Origin: Anaerococcus lactolyticus ATCC 51172
Lineage (GTDB): Bacteria > Bacillota > Clostridia > Tissierellales > Peptoniphilaceae
Reading direction: 5' to 3'
Length of the DNA stretch: 34,580 nt
Assembly: GCF_000156575.1 (NCBI RefSeq)
Contig: NZ_GG666044.1
Location: forward strand, 429,926-464,505
In this document: one piece after another, positions 20,960 through 29,879 of the stretch
Layout of the letters: each line of letters begins with the position of its first letter
Position numbering within the stretch: the first letter of the stretch is position 1
The notes under the pieces: generated by a model
What the model saw: the letters and a program-made list of their open reading frames with translations, nothing else
Database searches by the model: none
Told to the model about the DNA's origin: nothing
Made by a program: the position numbers and the translations under genes

Positions 20960-23926
20960 TTAATCTTCAATTTCTCCCAACTTCTTTAGGATGTTTTGAG
21001 ATTTTTCTATGATATTATTAGCATTTTCCACAAGTTTTATTAGTTTATCTCTTACTGGAGCCACTTGTTTTGGGGCATTTTCTAATAAAAACTTAGCAGA
21101 TTTAATTGCTATCTTATTCTCCATCATAGCCTCTTTGAGCTGATCTATATATTTTTTCAAATCTCTCTTTTGGCTAGAATCCTTTGTGCTTCCACCTTGT
21201 GATGTTCCATATGTGCTGTGAGTTCTTTGTTTACCAGCAGGTTTTTTATTGCCTGAAGGTGCTACTGGATTGGTTTCCTTCTTATCAGCTGGACTAGACT
21301 TTATAGGCTTATCCTTGTTTTCCTCTAGGGCAGAGTTGATTTTATTAATTACCTTTTCTAATGGCCTGAAGGTGTTGTGCCAGTAATCTTCTGGAACAGG
21401 TTGATCGTAAGTTGTAGGTACCTTTCCGTCAATAGTTAGTCCCTTGGTTTCATCAAATTTTATTTTATCAGACCCAAGAGCCTTTCCAGGTTTTTTACCA
21501 TTACCACCTCTGATATAGGCTTTGGCTACTGAAATAGTACCAGTTCCAGACACACCATTTCCGCCCTGTCTTTCTATGCCTTCACCTGCTACAGCAACAA
21601 GTTTGCCCTTGCCAGTTATCTTTCCACCTTTTAATATAAGAGCGTCTCCACCTACTTCTGTTAGGTGGTTTATACCTCCACCATATAAATATAAGGATGA
21701 TTTTTCACCTATTTCTACTTCTCCATTTGGACCAACTTCTAGGGCTGGTTGTCCGTGTTTTGAATGAGTAGCAGCATGGTCTCCCCTTACATAAACTTCA
21801 CCTTCTATTTTCGCCTTGCCTTCAACTTTTATTACTGGCTTGTCATTTGTATTTACAAGTTTGCCTTGACCAAGCCAGTTAGTGTTTGAATAAATAGAAG
21901 ATTTGCCAAGTATAGCTCCATCCTTAAGGACGATTTGGCCTGAAATTGATGCTCCATCTGTGATTTTATTATTGTATGGGTTATAGTTTACATTTATTTT
22001 TCCACCATTAGATACTTCAATCTTGCCAAAGACTACTGAGTTATCTAAGTTTAGAACTCCTCCGTCTTTGACAATTATTTTTACAGATCCAAAGATTTTC
22101 ATATTCTTGAAGGTTAGGTTTGCTCCCTCGCCCACAACTAGGGTTTGACTTGGTTCTTCTAGAGTTTCAAAACCTAGCTCACCATAAACGTCCTTTTTAT
22201 GAGAACCAAACCAAGCCTTTAGGCCCTTTGGAACATTTACTTCCTTGCCAGAGTCATTAAATTTTGTGACTCTCCAAGGTCTCATATCCCACATATATTT
22301 TCCGTCTTTGGTCTGCCTAAAATTATCAGTAATTAAAAGGTCTTCTAGCTTATCTTTTCCTTCTTTGTAGACATGGCAATCCACCTTGTTGGAAATGATT
22401 TTCTTGCCGAAGACATCAGTTGCTTCTAGCCAAATTTGGAAAGTTCCTTCTTTGTTTACATCTCCGTTAAGGCTTATAGAGCCATAGTTGAATGTAGGCA
22501 CAATGCCGGATTCTGGGTCGCTAATAACAGCCTTTATATTTGTAAATTCAGAGCCCTTGCCATCTAGTTTTTTCCAGTCTTCTTTCTTAGGTTCATCTTT
22601 GTCAGTGTATTTAACTGAAACTGAGTTAGGATTATTTGAAATTGACACGCTTCCACCAGTATAACCATCAATTTTTTTCTGACCAACTAAGAGCGAATCA
22701 AACTCACCATGAAGCTTAATTTTATAATTTATCTCTTTCTTATCCTTATTCTCAACAAGTTTGTTTCCATCATAAATATAATTATATTCTTTGCCAGCAT
22801 AGGTTATGGAAAGTGTATGATTTTTACCCAAAGCTCGGATGCAAAGCTCGCCATCTTCTGAAAAAGCATATTTATCCCTTCCAAAAGTACCTGAAGGTGA
22901 GGATATTTCTGTTTGGACTACTCCATTAATAATAAGCTTTTCTAATTTAGACTTTTCAAACTTGCCCTTAGATAATTTTATTGTGTTTTTGAAAGGGCTT
23001 GAAGCATAAACAAAGCTTATATCTTTTTCTTCTGGACTCTCTCCCTGACTTTTGCCTGGCTCATCCTCTTTTCCTGCTGGGTCTGGCTGAGTCTTAGCCG
23101 AAATATTTTTAACCTTTAATGAACCCTTTTCTATAAAGCTGGCAGAGTCACTAGGATTAGCAACGGTGAAAGATAGTTCTTTATCCTTTGTCTTTATCAC
23201 AACCCTATCGCCCTCAGCAAATTTAGCGAACTTAACACCACATCCATCAGCGTCATCACCCTTGTTTAGGTAATAAAGACCCTTATCAGAGATACCGCTA
23301 CCAGATTTTTCTTTCCATTTTTTTCCATTAACTTCGATACTTTCAATACTTTTTACAAAATCATCATCCATCCTTATAGTGGTAGTCCTCAGACTAGTCT
23401 CAATCTTTTTTATATACTTACTAGCATCTTCTGTACCAGCTTGGCCATCAGGTTGTTTTTGACCTGGGTCTGGCTTTGCCCCACCCTTATTTATAGGCTC
23501 TTCGCTAATAGTATTAGGATCTATAATTCCTGAAAAGCCTTGGGGATCCTTTATCTTAAACTTAAGAGATACTGTATCTGTCTCTAAGGTAACCTTATCC
23601 CCAGCTTGCAAACCATAAAACTGGATACTATATTCATTACCATCTTCGTATATCCTGAGATAGTAAAGTTTTGTTTGAAAAGAATTACTTTTCTCGGTTT
23701 TTATGTAGGTTTCATCATTTACCTTAACACTTTTTATGCTCTCCAAAAAGTCCTTATCCATGTAAACTCTTTGAAAAGTTCCACCAGTAGACCTTTTTAT
23801 CCTATTTTGACTTGCATAACTAATAATTGAAGAAGAGTCATAACTTATTACTCCTCCCTTGGTTGTTCCTGCCAAAACTGCACCTGACAAAGCAAGGCAA
23901 AGGGCTAATCTATATTTGTTTTTCAT
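20960..23926 (-). CDS. Large secreted surface protein: three repeats, beta-helix, helical tail
   Basis: A 988-residue exported protein. Signal peptide (about 1-30), then three related beta-rich repeats (about 52-127, 174-256 and 303-385) of the form DFxxSIxSxxVN...YYL...GDKVxxxT, separated by proline/acidic linkers. An Ig-like region (about 400-520, with EATDVFGKKI) and a glycine-rich region (about 590-830) with short strands typical of a right-handed beta-helix follow. A basic linker (875-920) and a coiled helical tail (925-988) end it. No LPXTG or other anchor is visible. The repeats remind me of the haemoglobin-interacting (Shr HID-like, DUF1533) domain; that is a hypothesis. A Fur-like box behind its -10 supports an iron-related role. 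ATG 23926 has AAGGAG. Confidence 0.8.
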   Translation of the reverse strand: MKNKYRLALCLALSGAVLAGTTKGGVISYDSSSIISYASQNRIKRSTGGTFQRVYMDKDFLESIKSVKVNDETYIKTEKSNSFQTKLYYLRIYEDGNEYSIQFYGLQAGDKVTLETDTVSLKFKIKDPQGFSGIIDPNTISEEPINKGGAKPDPGQKQPDGQAGTEDASKYIKKIETSLRTTTIRMDDDFVKSIESIEVNGKKWKEKSGSGISDKGLYYLNKGDDADGCGVKFAKFAEGDRVVIKTKDKELSFTVANPSDSASFIEKGSLKVKNISAKTQPDPAGKEDEPGKSQGESPEEKDISFVYASSPFKNTIKLSKGKFEKSKLEKLIINGVVQTEISSPSGTFGRDKYAFSEDGELCIRALGKNHTLSITYAGKEYNYIYDGNKLVENKDKKEINYKIKLHGEFDSLLVGQKKIDGYTGGSVSISNNPNSVSVKYTDKDEPKKEDWKKLDGKGSEFTNIKAVISDPESGIVPTFNYGSISLNGDVNKEGTFQIWLEATDVFGKKIISNKVDCHVYKEGKDKLEDLLITDNFRQTKDGKYMWDMRPWRVTKFNDSGKEVNVPKGLKAWFGSHKKDVYGELGFETLEEPSQTLVVGEGANLTFKNMKIFGSVKIIVKDGGVLNLDNSVVFGKIEVSNGGKINVNYNPYNNKITDGASISGQIVLKDGAILGKSSIYSNTNWLGQGKLVNTNDKPVIKVEGKAKIEGEVYVRGDHAATHSKHGQPALEVGPNGEVEIGEKSSLYLYGGGINHLTEVGGDALILKGGKITGKGKLVAVAGEGIERQGGNGVSGTGTISVAKAYIRGGNGKKPGKALGSDKIKFDETKGLTIDGKVPTTYDQPVPEDYWHNTFRPLEKVINKINSALEENKDKPIKSSPADKKETNPVAPSGNKKPAGKQRTHSTYGTSQGGSTKDSSQKRDLKKYIDQLKEAMMENKIAIKSAKFLLENAPKQVAPVRDKLIKLVENANNIIEKSQNILKKLGEIED

Positions 23927-23954
23927 AATACTCCTTAAAATAATACATTAATCG

Positions 23955-23969
23955 TGATAACTATTATCA
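23955..23969. promoter_or_regulatory. Fur-like operator of the surface-protein gene
   Basis: TGATAAC-T-ATTATCA matches the 7-1-7 Fur consensus at 13 of 14 arm positions. It lies just downstream of the -10 (23981-23986) and covers the expected transcription start, the usual place for repression by Fur with iron. Confidence 0.7.
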
Positions 23970-23980
23970 CTATCAAAGAA

Positions 23981-24009
23981 ATTATAAACCATTTTTAACT
24001 TAATTGCAA
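23981..24009 (-). promoter_or_regulatory. Promoter of the surface-protein gene
   Basis: On the minus strand TTGCAA (24004-24009), 17-bp spacer, TATAAT (23981-23986). Confidence 0.75.
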
Positions 24010-24231
24010 ATATTTTACACTTTCCTTCGTATTTTGATTTATATTAATAAATTCAACTATCTTTATCAAAATTAATTTGAATCAGTAAATTTTGTGTTAA
24101 GAATTAAAAATATTATTAACTTATAAAGAGAAGTATCATATCAATTCTTATTAAAATCTCAATGTCCAAAGCTCATGAAACAATACTAAAATGTAAATTA
24201 TTATAAATATATTAATAGATATTGCAATAAA
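24010..24231. other. AT-rich gap, nothing recognised
   Basis: About 220 bp between the surface-protein promoter and the PTS-operon terminator, without an open frame that has a ribosome binding site on either strand. The stretch 24266-24416 after the terminator is likewise empty. Confidence 0.6.
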
Positions 24232-24265
24232 AAACTCAGGATTTTACATTTAAAATCCTGAGTTT
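24232..24265. terminator. Terminator of the second PTS operon
   Basis: AAACTCAGGATTTT / AAAATCCTGAGTTT, a perfect 14-bp stem with loop ACATTT, with A and T runs on both sides. It lies about 150 bp beyond the SIS gene. Confidence 0.88.
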
Positions 24266-24416
24266 CTTATTTTCTCATTTCAAATATTGTCACTTTTATT
24301 TATACTTATATGTAAGCAATATATATTGTGTTTTATACTGCATAATTAAAATCAATAACTTTTTTATTAATTATAATTTCATGCCCTATTTTCAATAATC
24401 AAACTATCTTTTCACT

Positions 24417-25151
24417 TTAATATTTATAATCGATTTGTTCTTCATATTTTGATAGTATTTGAAGATTTAGCTCATCTCCGCCATCCAAATTAGCACTATA
24501 GAAAAACGGTAATACATCAACTGACTTATCTTCTAATGACATTGCTATTAAGCTTATGACCGTATTTAAAATCGAAGCGCCTATCACTGTAGAAGTAGGT
24601 GAAACTTTCAATCCATCTTTAATTTCAATTTCTGCATCCCCAATACTTCCATGATTATCAATAACAAGATCTGAAATTTCATAAAGCAATTTACCCGATT
24701 TGTCTCTTGATTTAGTACTCTTTGAATACGCTAAATTAGTAATACTTATAATTTTAGCTCCTTTTTCTTTAGCAGTTAGGCCCAACTCCACCGTTACTGG
24801 ATTCCTACCAGATACAGAATGCAAAATTAAAATATCATCTTTACTTATTTTTCTAGTATTTGCCAATATTTTACCATATCCTTGCAGTCTTTCCATATTA
24901 CTAGTTATAGTAATTGGCTCATTGCTTAAACTTAATTCTTTACCAAATATTGGATTTATAGTTATAAGTCCACCCGCTCTATAGAACATCTCTTGAGTTA
25001 AAATTCCCGCATGACTTGCACCAAAAATATATATATTCTGTTTATTCAATATTGCATCAACCATCATATTAGAAGCTTTTACAATATTTTCTTTTTCTTT
25101 AGATTCAACTTCGTTTAATATCTCTTTTATTCTATCAATGTACTCAAACAC
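24417..25151 (-). CDS. SIS-domain sugar-phosphate isomerase-like protein
   Basis: A 244-residue cytosolic protein with an SIS (sugar isomerase) fold: IYIFGASHAGILTQEMFYRAG (about 40-60), ILILHSVSGRNPVTVELGL (about 107-125), KIISITNLAYSKSTKSRDKS (about 133-152) and STVIGASILNTVISLIA near the C-terminus. The pattern fits the UPF0309 group of SIS proteins, often found with PTS genes. The start is GTG 25149-25151 with GGGGG upstream. Last gene of the operon, 16 bp after the EIIC gene. It probably isomerises or processes the sugar phosphate delivered by that permease; the substrate is unknown. Confidence 0.85.
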   Translation of the reverse strand: MFEYIDRIKEILNEVESKEKENIVKASNMMVDAILNKQNIYIFGASHAGILTQEMFYRAGGLITINPIFGKELSLSNEPITITSNMERLQGYGKILANTRKISKDDILILHSVSGRNPVTVELGLTAKEKGAKIISITNLAYSKSTKSRDKSGKLLYEISDLVIDNHGSIGDAEIEIKDGLKVSPTSTVIGASILNTVISLIAMSLEDKSVDVLPFFYSANLDGGDELNLQILSKYEEQIDYKY

Positions 25152-25167
25152 TAATTACCCCCATCTC

Positions 25168-26424
25168 TTAAAATACATTGCTTAATAGTGTTGATAAGAA
25201 TCTAGCAATAGGTCCAAAGAAAGAGAAATCATTTCCTCCAAAAATCAACAACCAATTTTGTATAGTGTTTGAGAAGAATTTTACTGATATCCCCATTATG
25301 AATACCATTACAACTGCTGCAACTGCAGTACCAATAATTGATCCTCGTAACCCTCCTTGTCCTTCTCCAATAACAGCTGCTGCACCACACTCAAAAAAGC
25401 TAGTTATAACTAAAGGTACTAGAATGACACCAAATATACTGTAAATATTTGATATAACTATTAGAACAGTTGATACAATCATTGCAATTATGAAACCAAT
25501 TATTACAGCATTTGGTCTATAATTAAATAAAATCGGACAATCAAAAGCAGGAATTGCATTAGGTATAATTTTTTCTGATATACCTTGGAATGCTGGTATA
25601 ATTTGATTTATTAACATTCTTACGCCATATAACATAATCAATAGTCCAGCTCCAAAGCTTAAACCATTGCCTATCGCAACCATTACCAAGTTTTCACCTT
25701 CTGAAACCAAGTTAGGAGTTATTATTCCTGTAACTAAGTACATGATAACCATCATAATTCCGCCTGTAATTGAAATTTCCCTAAAAAATGATAAACTTTT
25801 TGGAACGTTTATATCTTCTGTAGATTTAGATTTATCACCTACTTTACTGGCTACAAATCCAGAAATCAAGCTTAATATCCCTGTAGGATGTCCTATCAAG
25901 AAAGATTCATCTTCTGTTGCTGCCCACACATATTTTCTCATTATCCATGGCATATAAGACCAATAAAGCGCAGATGATATTGCTCCAAATATTATTAAAG
26001 AAATCCCTGACAAACCTCCTTCAACTCCAGCAGCTACAAATATAAAAGGAAACCACCAAATCATGTGACCAGTTAAAAATATTGTCTTTACCCTAGTAAA
26101 TCTTGCGATTAATAAATGTAGTGCAAGACCTAAAAACATTGATAAACCTACACTACCACCATAAGTGTCAGTAAAACTAACATCGTTTAGACCTTCATTT
26201 ATAGCACCAGATGATAAAGTCTCCTGAAATGCACTGTTAATCGGAACTATAGAACCTACAAGCATGTCAACCCCTTTACTTAGTATAACCATGCCGAATG
26301 CAGCTGTAAGTCCTCCTTTAATAACTTCATCAATTTTTTTACCTTGGACGATAAGTCCCAATATTGATATTAAACCTAAAAGTACAGGTGGGTTTTTTAA
26401 AATATAGTCTGTTATAAAATTCAT
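25168..26424 (-). CDS. PTS EIIC component, ascorbate (UlaA/SgaT) type
   Basis: A 418-residue membrane permease with about eleven helices, of the UlaA/SgaT superfamily (ascorbate-galactitol type). Recognisable stretches: PPVLLGLISILGLIVQGK (about 12-29), GGLTAAFGMVILSKG (about 37-51), FTRVKTIFLTGHMIWWFPFI (about 109-128) and FECGAAAVIGEGQGG (about 341-355). It needs the separate EIIA and EIIB encoded just upstream. Length is a little short of 460-residue UlaA proteins. ATG 26424 has AGGAGAG. The superfamily is firm; ascorbate itself is doubtful, because no UlaD, UlaE or UlaF homologues are present and a SIS protein follows instead. Confidence 0.9.
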   Translation of the reverse strand: MNFITDYILKNPPVLLGLISILGLIVQGKKIDEVIKGGLTAAFGMVILSKGVDMLVGSIVPINSAFQETLSSGAINEGLNDVSFTDTYGGSVGLSMFLGLALHLLIARFTRVKTIFLTGHMIWWFPFIFVAAGVEGGLSGISLIIFGAISSALYWSYMPWIMRKYVWAATEDESFLIGHPTGILSLISGFVASKVGDKSKSTEDINVPKSLSFFREISITGGIMMVIMYLVTGIITPNLVSEGENLVMVAIGNGLSFGAGLLIMLYGVRMLINQIIPAFQGISEKIIPNAIPAFDCPILFNYRPNAVIIGFIIAMIVSTVLIVISNIYSIFGVILVPLVITSFFECGAAAVIGEGQGGLRGSIIGTAVAAVVMVFIMGISVKFFSNTIQNWLLIFGGNDFSFFGPIARFLSTLLSNVF

Positions 26425-26433
26425 AATACTCTC

Positions 26434-26709
26434 CTATAATGTTGATAAATAATCTTCAATAGCATTTTTAACTTCTTCCTTGTCCATATATTTTTTTATT
26501 GGATATATAGGAATATTTTTGGATTTTCTAAGTTCATCTGCCAACTCATTACTAGTCAAAATAAAATCAGCCGATTCAGCTTTTGCAGAACTCAAATCTA
26601 AATTGTCTACATTTGCTTCTAGATTCAACTCCTTACAAACTTTTTCTATTGTCATTTTAAGAACCATAGAGGATCCAACACCAAATCCACATACTGCTAA
26701 TATTTTCAT
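26434..26709 (-). CDS. PTS EIIB component, lactose/ascorbate type
   Basis: A 91-residue cytosolic phosphocarrier: MKILAVCGFGVGSSMVLKM with the phosphorylated C7, followed by alternating strands and helices (LEANVDNLDLSSAK, DFILTSNELADEL). The start is ATG 26707-26709, one base after the stop of the EIIA gene, with AAAGGAGGTG upstream; a GTG three codons earlier overlaps that site and is rejected. It takes phosphate from the EIIA and gives it to the incoming sugar at the EIIC. Confidence 0.92.
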   Translation of the reverse strand: MKILAVCGFGVGSSMVLKMTIEKVCKELNLEANVDNLDLSSAKAESADFILTSNELADELRKSKNIPIYPIKKYMDKEEVKNAIEDYLSTL

Positions 26710-26710
26710 C

Positions 26711-27148
26711 TTAATCACCTCCTTTTATGACATTTATTATTTCATTCTTATTTCCTTTTTTTATAATATTAAATTTTTGATTATCAGATAATATTTTGGT
26801 TATTTTCATTAAGTATTCTATATGAGATTTATTATCTAAAGCAGCTAGAAACAAAAACACCCTTACACTTTTACCTTTTAAATTTACAGGTTTTTTTAAT
26901 ATTAACATAGATAGTCCTATTTTATTTACGCTAATACCTGGTCTAGCATGCATTAAAGCAAAATCATCCGCTAAAACCATATACGGTCCATACTCATTCA
27001 CCGCGCTAATCATTGACTGGACGTATTCTTCAGTAATGTAGCCTCCTTTTAATAGTGGTCCAACCCCAATATTTATAGCATCAATCCAATCATCTGCATT
27101 GTCTTTAATTTGTATTGTATTTTCATTTAATAAATCGACTAATTTCAT
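26711..27148 (-). CDS. PTS EIIA component, mannitol/fructose/ascorbate type
   Basis: A 145-residue cytosolic phosphocarrier of the PTS EIIA type-2 family (UlaC-like). Signs: WIDAINIGVGPLLKGGYI (about 21-38), YVQSMISAVNEYGPYMVLAD (about 42-61) and the active site FALMHARPG with the phosphorylated H67. Its ATG directly follows the TAG of the regulator gene without a gap, so translation is coupled, and it lacks a strong ribosome binding site of its own. It passes phosphate from HPr to the EIIB. Confidence 0.92.
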   Translation of the reverse strand: MKLVDLLNENTIQIKDNADDWIDAINIGVGPLLKGGYITEEYVQSMISAVNEYGPYMVLADDFALMHARPGISVNKIGLSMLILKKPVNLKGKSVRVFLFLAALDNKSHIEYLMKITKILSDNQKFNIIKKGNKNEIINVIKGGD

Positions 27149-28939
27149 CTATAAAATCCTTTCCACAAACTCATCATAATTACTAGCGTTTATCATAAAA
27201 GACAAATTACTAGGATCTAAAATATAATTATATAAGTACTTTAATTCATCAATATAAAACTTTTCTTTTTTATTTATTACTATTAAAAAAACAAATTTTA
27301 CATTTTCTTTGTTCCAAATTATTTGATTCTTAAGTCTGAAAATAGCAACAAAAGATTTAAAATCCCCCTCTAATACTGCGTGAGGTATAGCTACTAGATT
27401 TCCGATATCTGTTGATACTGAATAATCATAGTTCTCTACCACATCTAATTTTTTATCAGTCATTTCCGAATTATTTTTTAAGATTAATTTTTGGCTAACA
27501 TTAAAAAACTCTTCCTTGCTTGCAACATCAATATCAAAAAATAAATTTTTATTCAGAATATCTTTTATACTTCTTTCTGCGAAAACTAATGGCTCGTTAC
27601 TGTATATAACTTTAGTTCCATCAACAACTGGAATTCCTTTTGTATCAACATCAATGTTAACAGTAGATATTATATAATCAGGGTTCTTTGATATAGCTAA
27701 GTCTAAATTGGACAACGGATAAACCCCTATTATATTTAAATTCTTGTATTGCTGTTCTATCTTCATTTTAACAATTTGCGATACACCTATACCGAAATTA
27801 CATATTATGATAACGTTTTTTTTATCTTTTGAGCTAATCTTTGACGACATAAGATATATGGCTAGATAGGATACTTCATCCTCATCTATTTGTATATTGA
27901 AATGCTCATATATCATATCCTTTATTATCATTGCATCATTCATTTCTAGGATGAATTTTCTTTTTATTTCATTAACTAATGGATTTTTAATTTTATCATT
28001 TAATTCCATGCGATGTATTAATATTTTTAAATGAAAATTAATAGCTTTAATAAACTCATCATCAAAAGAATAAATATTAGAAGATGTTTTACATATCTTT
28101 GATAATGCCTCATCAACAATTTTATTTATTTTATAGTCTAAATCATCATACATATATTTATTAAAAATAGAATTTTCTGTGATGTATGCACAATCTTTTT
28201 TAGAGAGTTGGATTTTATGTTCAATGGCTAGTTTTTTATTTATATCTAAAATTATTGGATTTATATAACTTTGAGATAGATAAATAGAATATTCAGCTCT
28301 ATAATAACTAACTAAAATCAAAGATATTAATTTTGAATAATCGTAATCAGATATCGTTATACTTCTGTCTATCAGTTCTTTACTTATTAGCTTCTTTATG
28401 ATATCTATAGATGGAATGCCCGATAATTCAAGTAACGTATGATATAAAATATTATTTTTTACTACCATATAATTATCTACCAGATAATTTCTAATATCTT
28501 TTTCCAAACCATCAATATAAATTTTACCAGATACCATTAGCAGCTTAATATTATACTTATCTATTTTCTTTTTTAACATATTCAATTTTTGCTTTATACT
28601 AGATTCACTTAAATAAAATTTTAGTGCGAGGTCAGAAACTTTAATATTATCGTGTTCTACAATAAATAAAAATAATTGTTTGTAAATATCATTGTATTGT
28701 TTTAATTTTATAATTCTTATTATAGATTTTAATTTATTTTTATCGGTAGATATAAGTTTATACCCATCTTTAGACGAGTTTATTTTGTCCCCATATTTCT
28801 CAAGAAAATTAGATATTTTACGCAAATCCCTCAAAATCGTTCTATTAGAAACATTAAATTTTGTAGACAAGTCATTTGATTTGACGTCTTCCGCATTAAT
28901 CAAAACATCTAAAATTTCTATTTCCCTATCACCTAGCAT
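27149..28939 (-). CDS. PRD-containing PTS regulator (MtlR/LicR/UlaR-like activator)
   Basis: A 596-residue multi-domain activator: HTH (about 1-60, TKFNVSNRTILRDLRKI), a second HTH-like region (about 80-130), PRD1 (about 185-290), PRD2 (about 295-370), a GatB-type EIIB domain (about 374-460, IIICNFGIGVSQ, C380) and an EIIA domain (about 470-596, AIPHAV, H520). PRD2 keeps H303 (NFHLKILIHR), but where a second PRD histidine is usual it has YLAIYLMSS (Y362), and PRD1 has SLILVSYYRAEYS without histidine. Phosphorylation control is therefore probably reduced to PRD2, C380 and H520. First gene of the operon it likely controls. Confidence 0.93.
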   Translation of the reverse strand: MLGDREIEILDVLINAEDVKSNDLSTKFNVSNRTILRDLRKISNFLEKYGDKINSSKDGYKLISTDKNKLKSIIRIIKLKQYNDIYKQLFLFIVEHDNIKVSDLALKFYLSESSIKQKLNMLKKKIDKYNIKLLMVSGKIYIDGLEKDIRNYLVDNYMVVKNNILYHTLLELSGIPSIDIIKKLISKELIDRSITISDYDYSKLISLILVSYYRAEYSIYLSQSYINPIILDINKKLAIEHKIQLSKKDCAYITENSIFNKYMYDDLDYKINKIVDEALSKICKTSSNIYSFDDEFIKAINFHLKILIHRMELNDKIKNPLVNEIKRKFILEMNDAMIIKDMIYEHFNIQIDEDEVSYLAIYLMSSKISSKDKKNVIIICNFGIGVSQIVKMKIEQQYKNLNIIGVYPLSNLDLAISKNPDYIISTVNIDVDTKGIPVVDGTKVIYSNEPLVFAERSIKDILNKNLFFDIDVASKEEFFNVSQKLILKNNSEMTDKKLDVVENYDYSVSTDIGNLVAIPHAVLEGDFKSFVAIFRLKNQIIWNKENVKFVFLIVINKKEKFYIDELKYLYNYILDPSNLSFMINASNYDEFVERIL

Positions 28940-28957
28940 TTCCCATCTCCTAACTAA

Positions 28958-28986
28958 AGTATATAATATAATTTTAAATCTTTCAA
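28958..28986 (-). promoter_or_regulatory. Promoter of the second PTS operon
   Basis: On the minus strand TTGAAA (28981-28986), 17-bp spacer, TATACT (28958-28963). Upstream (28987-29180) is AT-rich DNA in which I see no gene; a binding site for the regulator would be expected there but none is clear. Confidence 0.7.
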
Positions 28987-29182
28987 TTATACTTTGTCAT
29001 ATAATTACGACAGGTGACTATATGTGTTAATTTATTAATCAGTTATACTCACTCCTCAATATCTTATAGCAATCTCTATATTGAATATAATTTATAATAA
29101 ATTTCAAAATGTAAATTTCGAATTCATTTGATTTTTTGTAACTATAAATGTATATAAGTAAAAATATTTTAATTTTATTATT

Positions 29183-29220
29183 AAAAAACTGGCCTCCGAT
29201 ATGAGTCGGAGACCAGTTTT
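29183..29220 (-). terminator. Terminator of the 137-residue lipoprotein gene
   Basis: AAAACTGG / CCAGTTTT with an inner CCTCCGA/TCGGAG stem and a TATGAG loop. On the minus strand the stem runs into TTTTTTAA. It lies about 55 bp beyond the stop codon. Confidence 0.85.
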
Positions 29221-29276
29221 ATTTGCTTTTATAAACCTTTAGAACCTTACCTTTTCTATGGTAGATGCCTTAGCTT

Positions 29277-29690
29277 CTACTCAAAACTATTTTCATAAAT
29301 ATCAAAAAATCCTGTTACAAACTTTGCTTGATTCTTTTCTTCTGGAGTGCCAGTTTCTACCTGCCAACCATAGGTTTTGTAGTCTTCATAGGATGTTTCG
29401 CTTAAATCTTCTAGGTCAAATTCTTTTTGGATAAGTTTTATGCCGTCGGAGTATTTTTCTGTTAGGGCTTGGTAAGCTTTGTGAGGGTCTTTGAATACTG
29501 CCATACCATTCTTATCTGCCCCTATGTCAAATCTCTGATCTATTTCCAAATATTTTTCTACATCTACATTCCCCTGAATATTGCCTGTTCCTGCCTTGTA
29601 TTCCTGGGTGGCAGGATTTTTGACTTTGCCTTGAGATGAGCAGGCTGTTAGTATCAATATTAGGGCTATGATTTTAATTATTTTTTTCAT
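29277..29690 (-). CDS. Small lipoprotein of unknown function
   Basis: A 137-residue lipoprotein: signal peptide with lipobox LTAC (C17), a short disordered lead, then an alpha/beta-looking domain (about 40-137) with VEKYLEIDQRFDIGADKNGM, a lysine-rich helix KAYQALTEKYSDGIKLIQKE, and SYEDYKTYGWQVETGTPEEK near the end. ATG 29690 has GAGGAGG. Single-gene unit with its own terminator; about 190 bp from the fprA gene, separated by that operon's terminator. No family recognised. Confidence 0.75.
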   Translation of the reverse strand: MKKIIKIIALILILTACSSQGKVKNPATQEYKAGTGNIQGNVDVEKYLEIDQRFDIGADKNGMAVFKDPHKAYQALTEKYSDGIKLIQKEFDLEDLSETSYEDYKTYGWQVETGTPEEKNQAKFVTGFFDIYENSFE

Positions 29691-29845
29691 AATATCCTCC
29701 TCATTTTTGTTAATTAAATAATAACATGACTTAAAAAAAATACAATTACAAATTTTGTAAGTATTTGAAATAAGAAAATTTTCATTATTACTACTTTAAG
29801 TGTTAATATAGCAGTCGGCGACAAAAATTTTTAGACAATATGCAA

Positions 29846-29869
29846 AAAGGCGAGGATTTCCTCGCCTTT
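29846..29869 (-). terminator. Terminator of the fprA operon
   Basis: AAAGGCGAGG / CCTCGCCTTT, a 10-bp perfect stem, followed on the minus strand by TTTTGCATATT. Confidence 0.92.
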
Positions 29870-29879
29870 AGTTTTTTAT

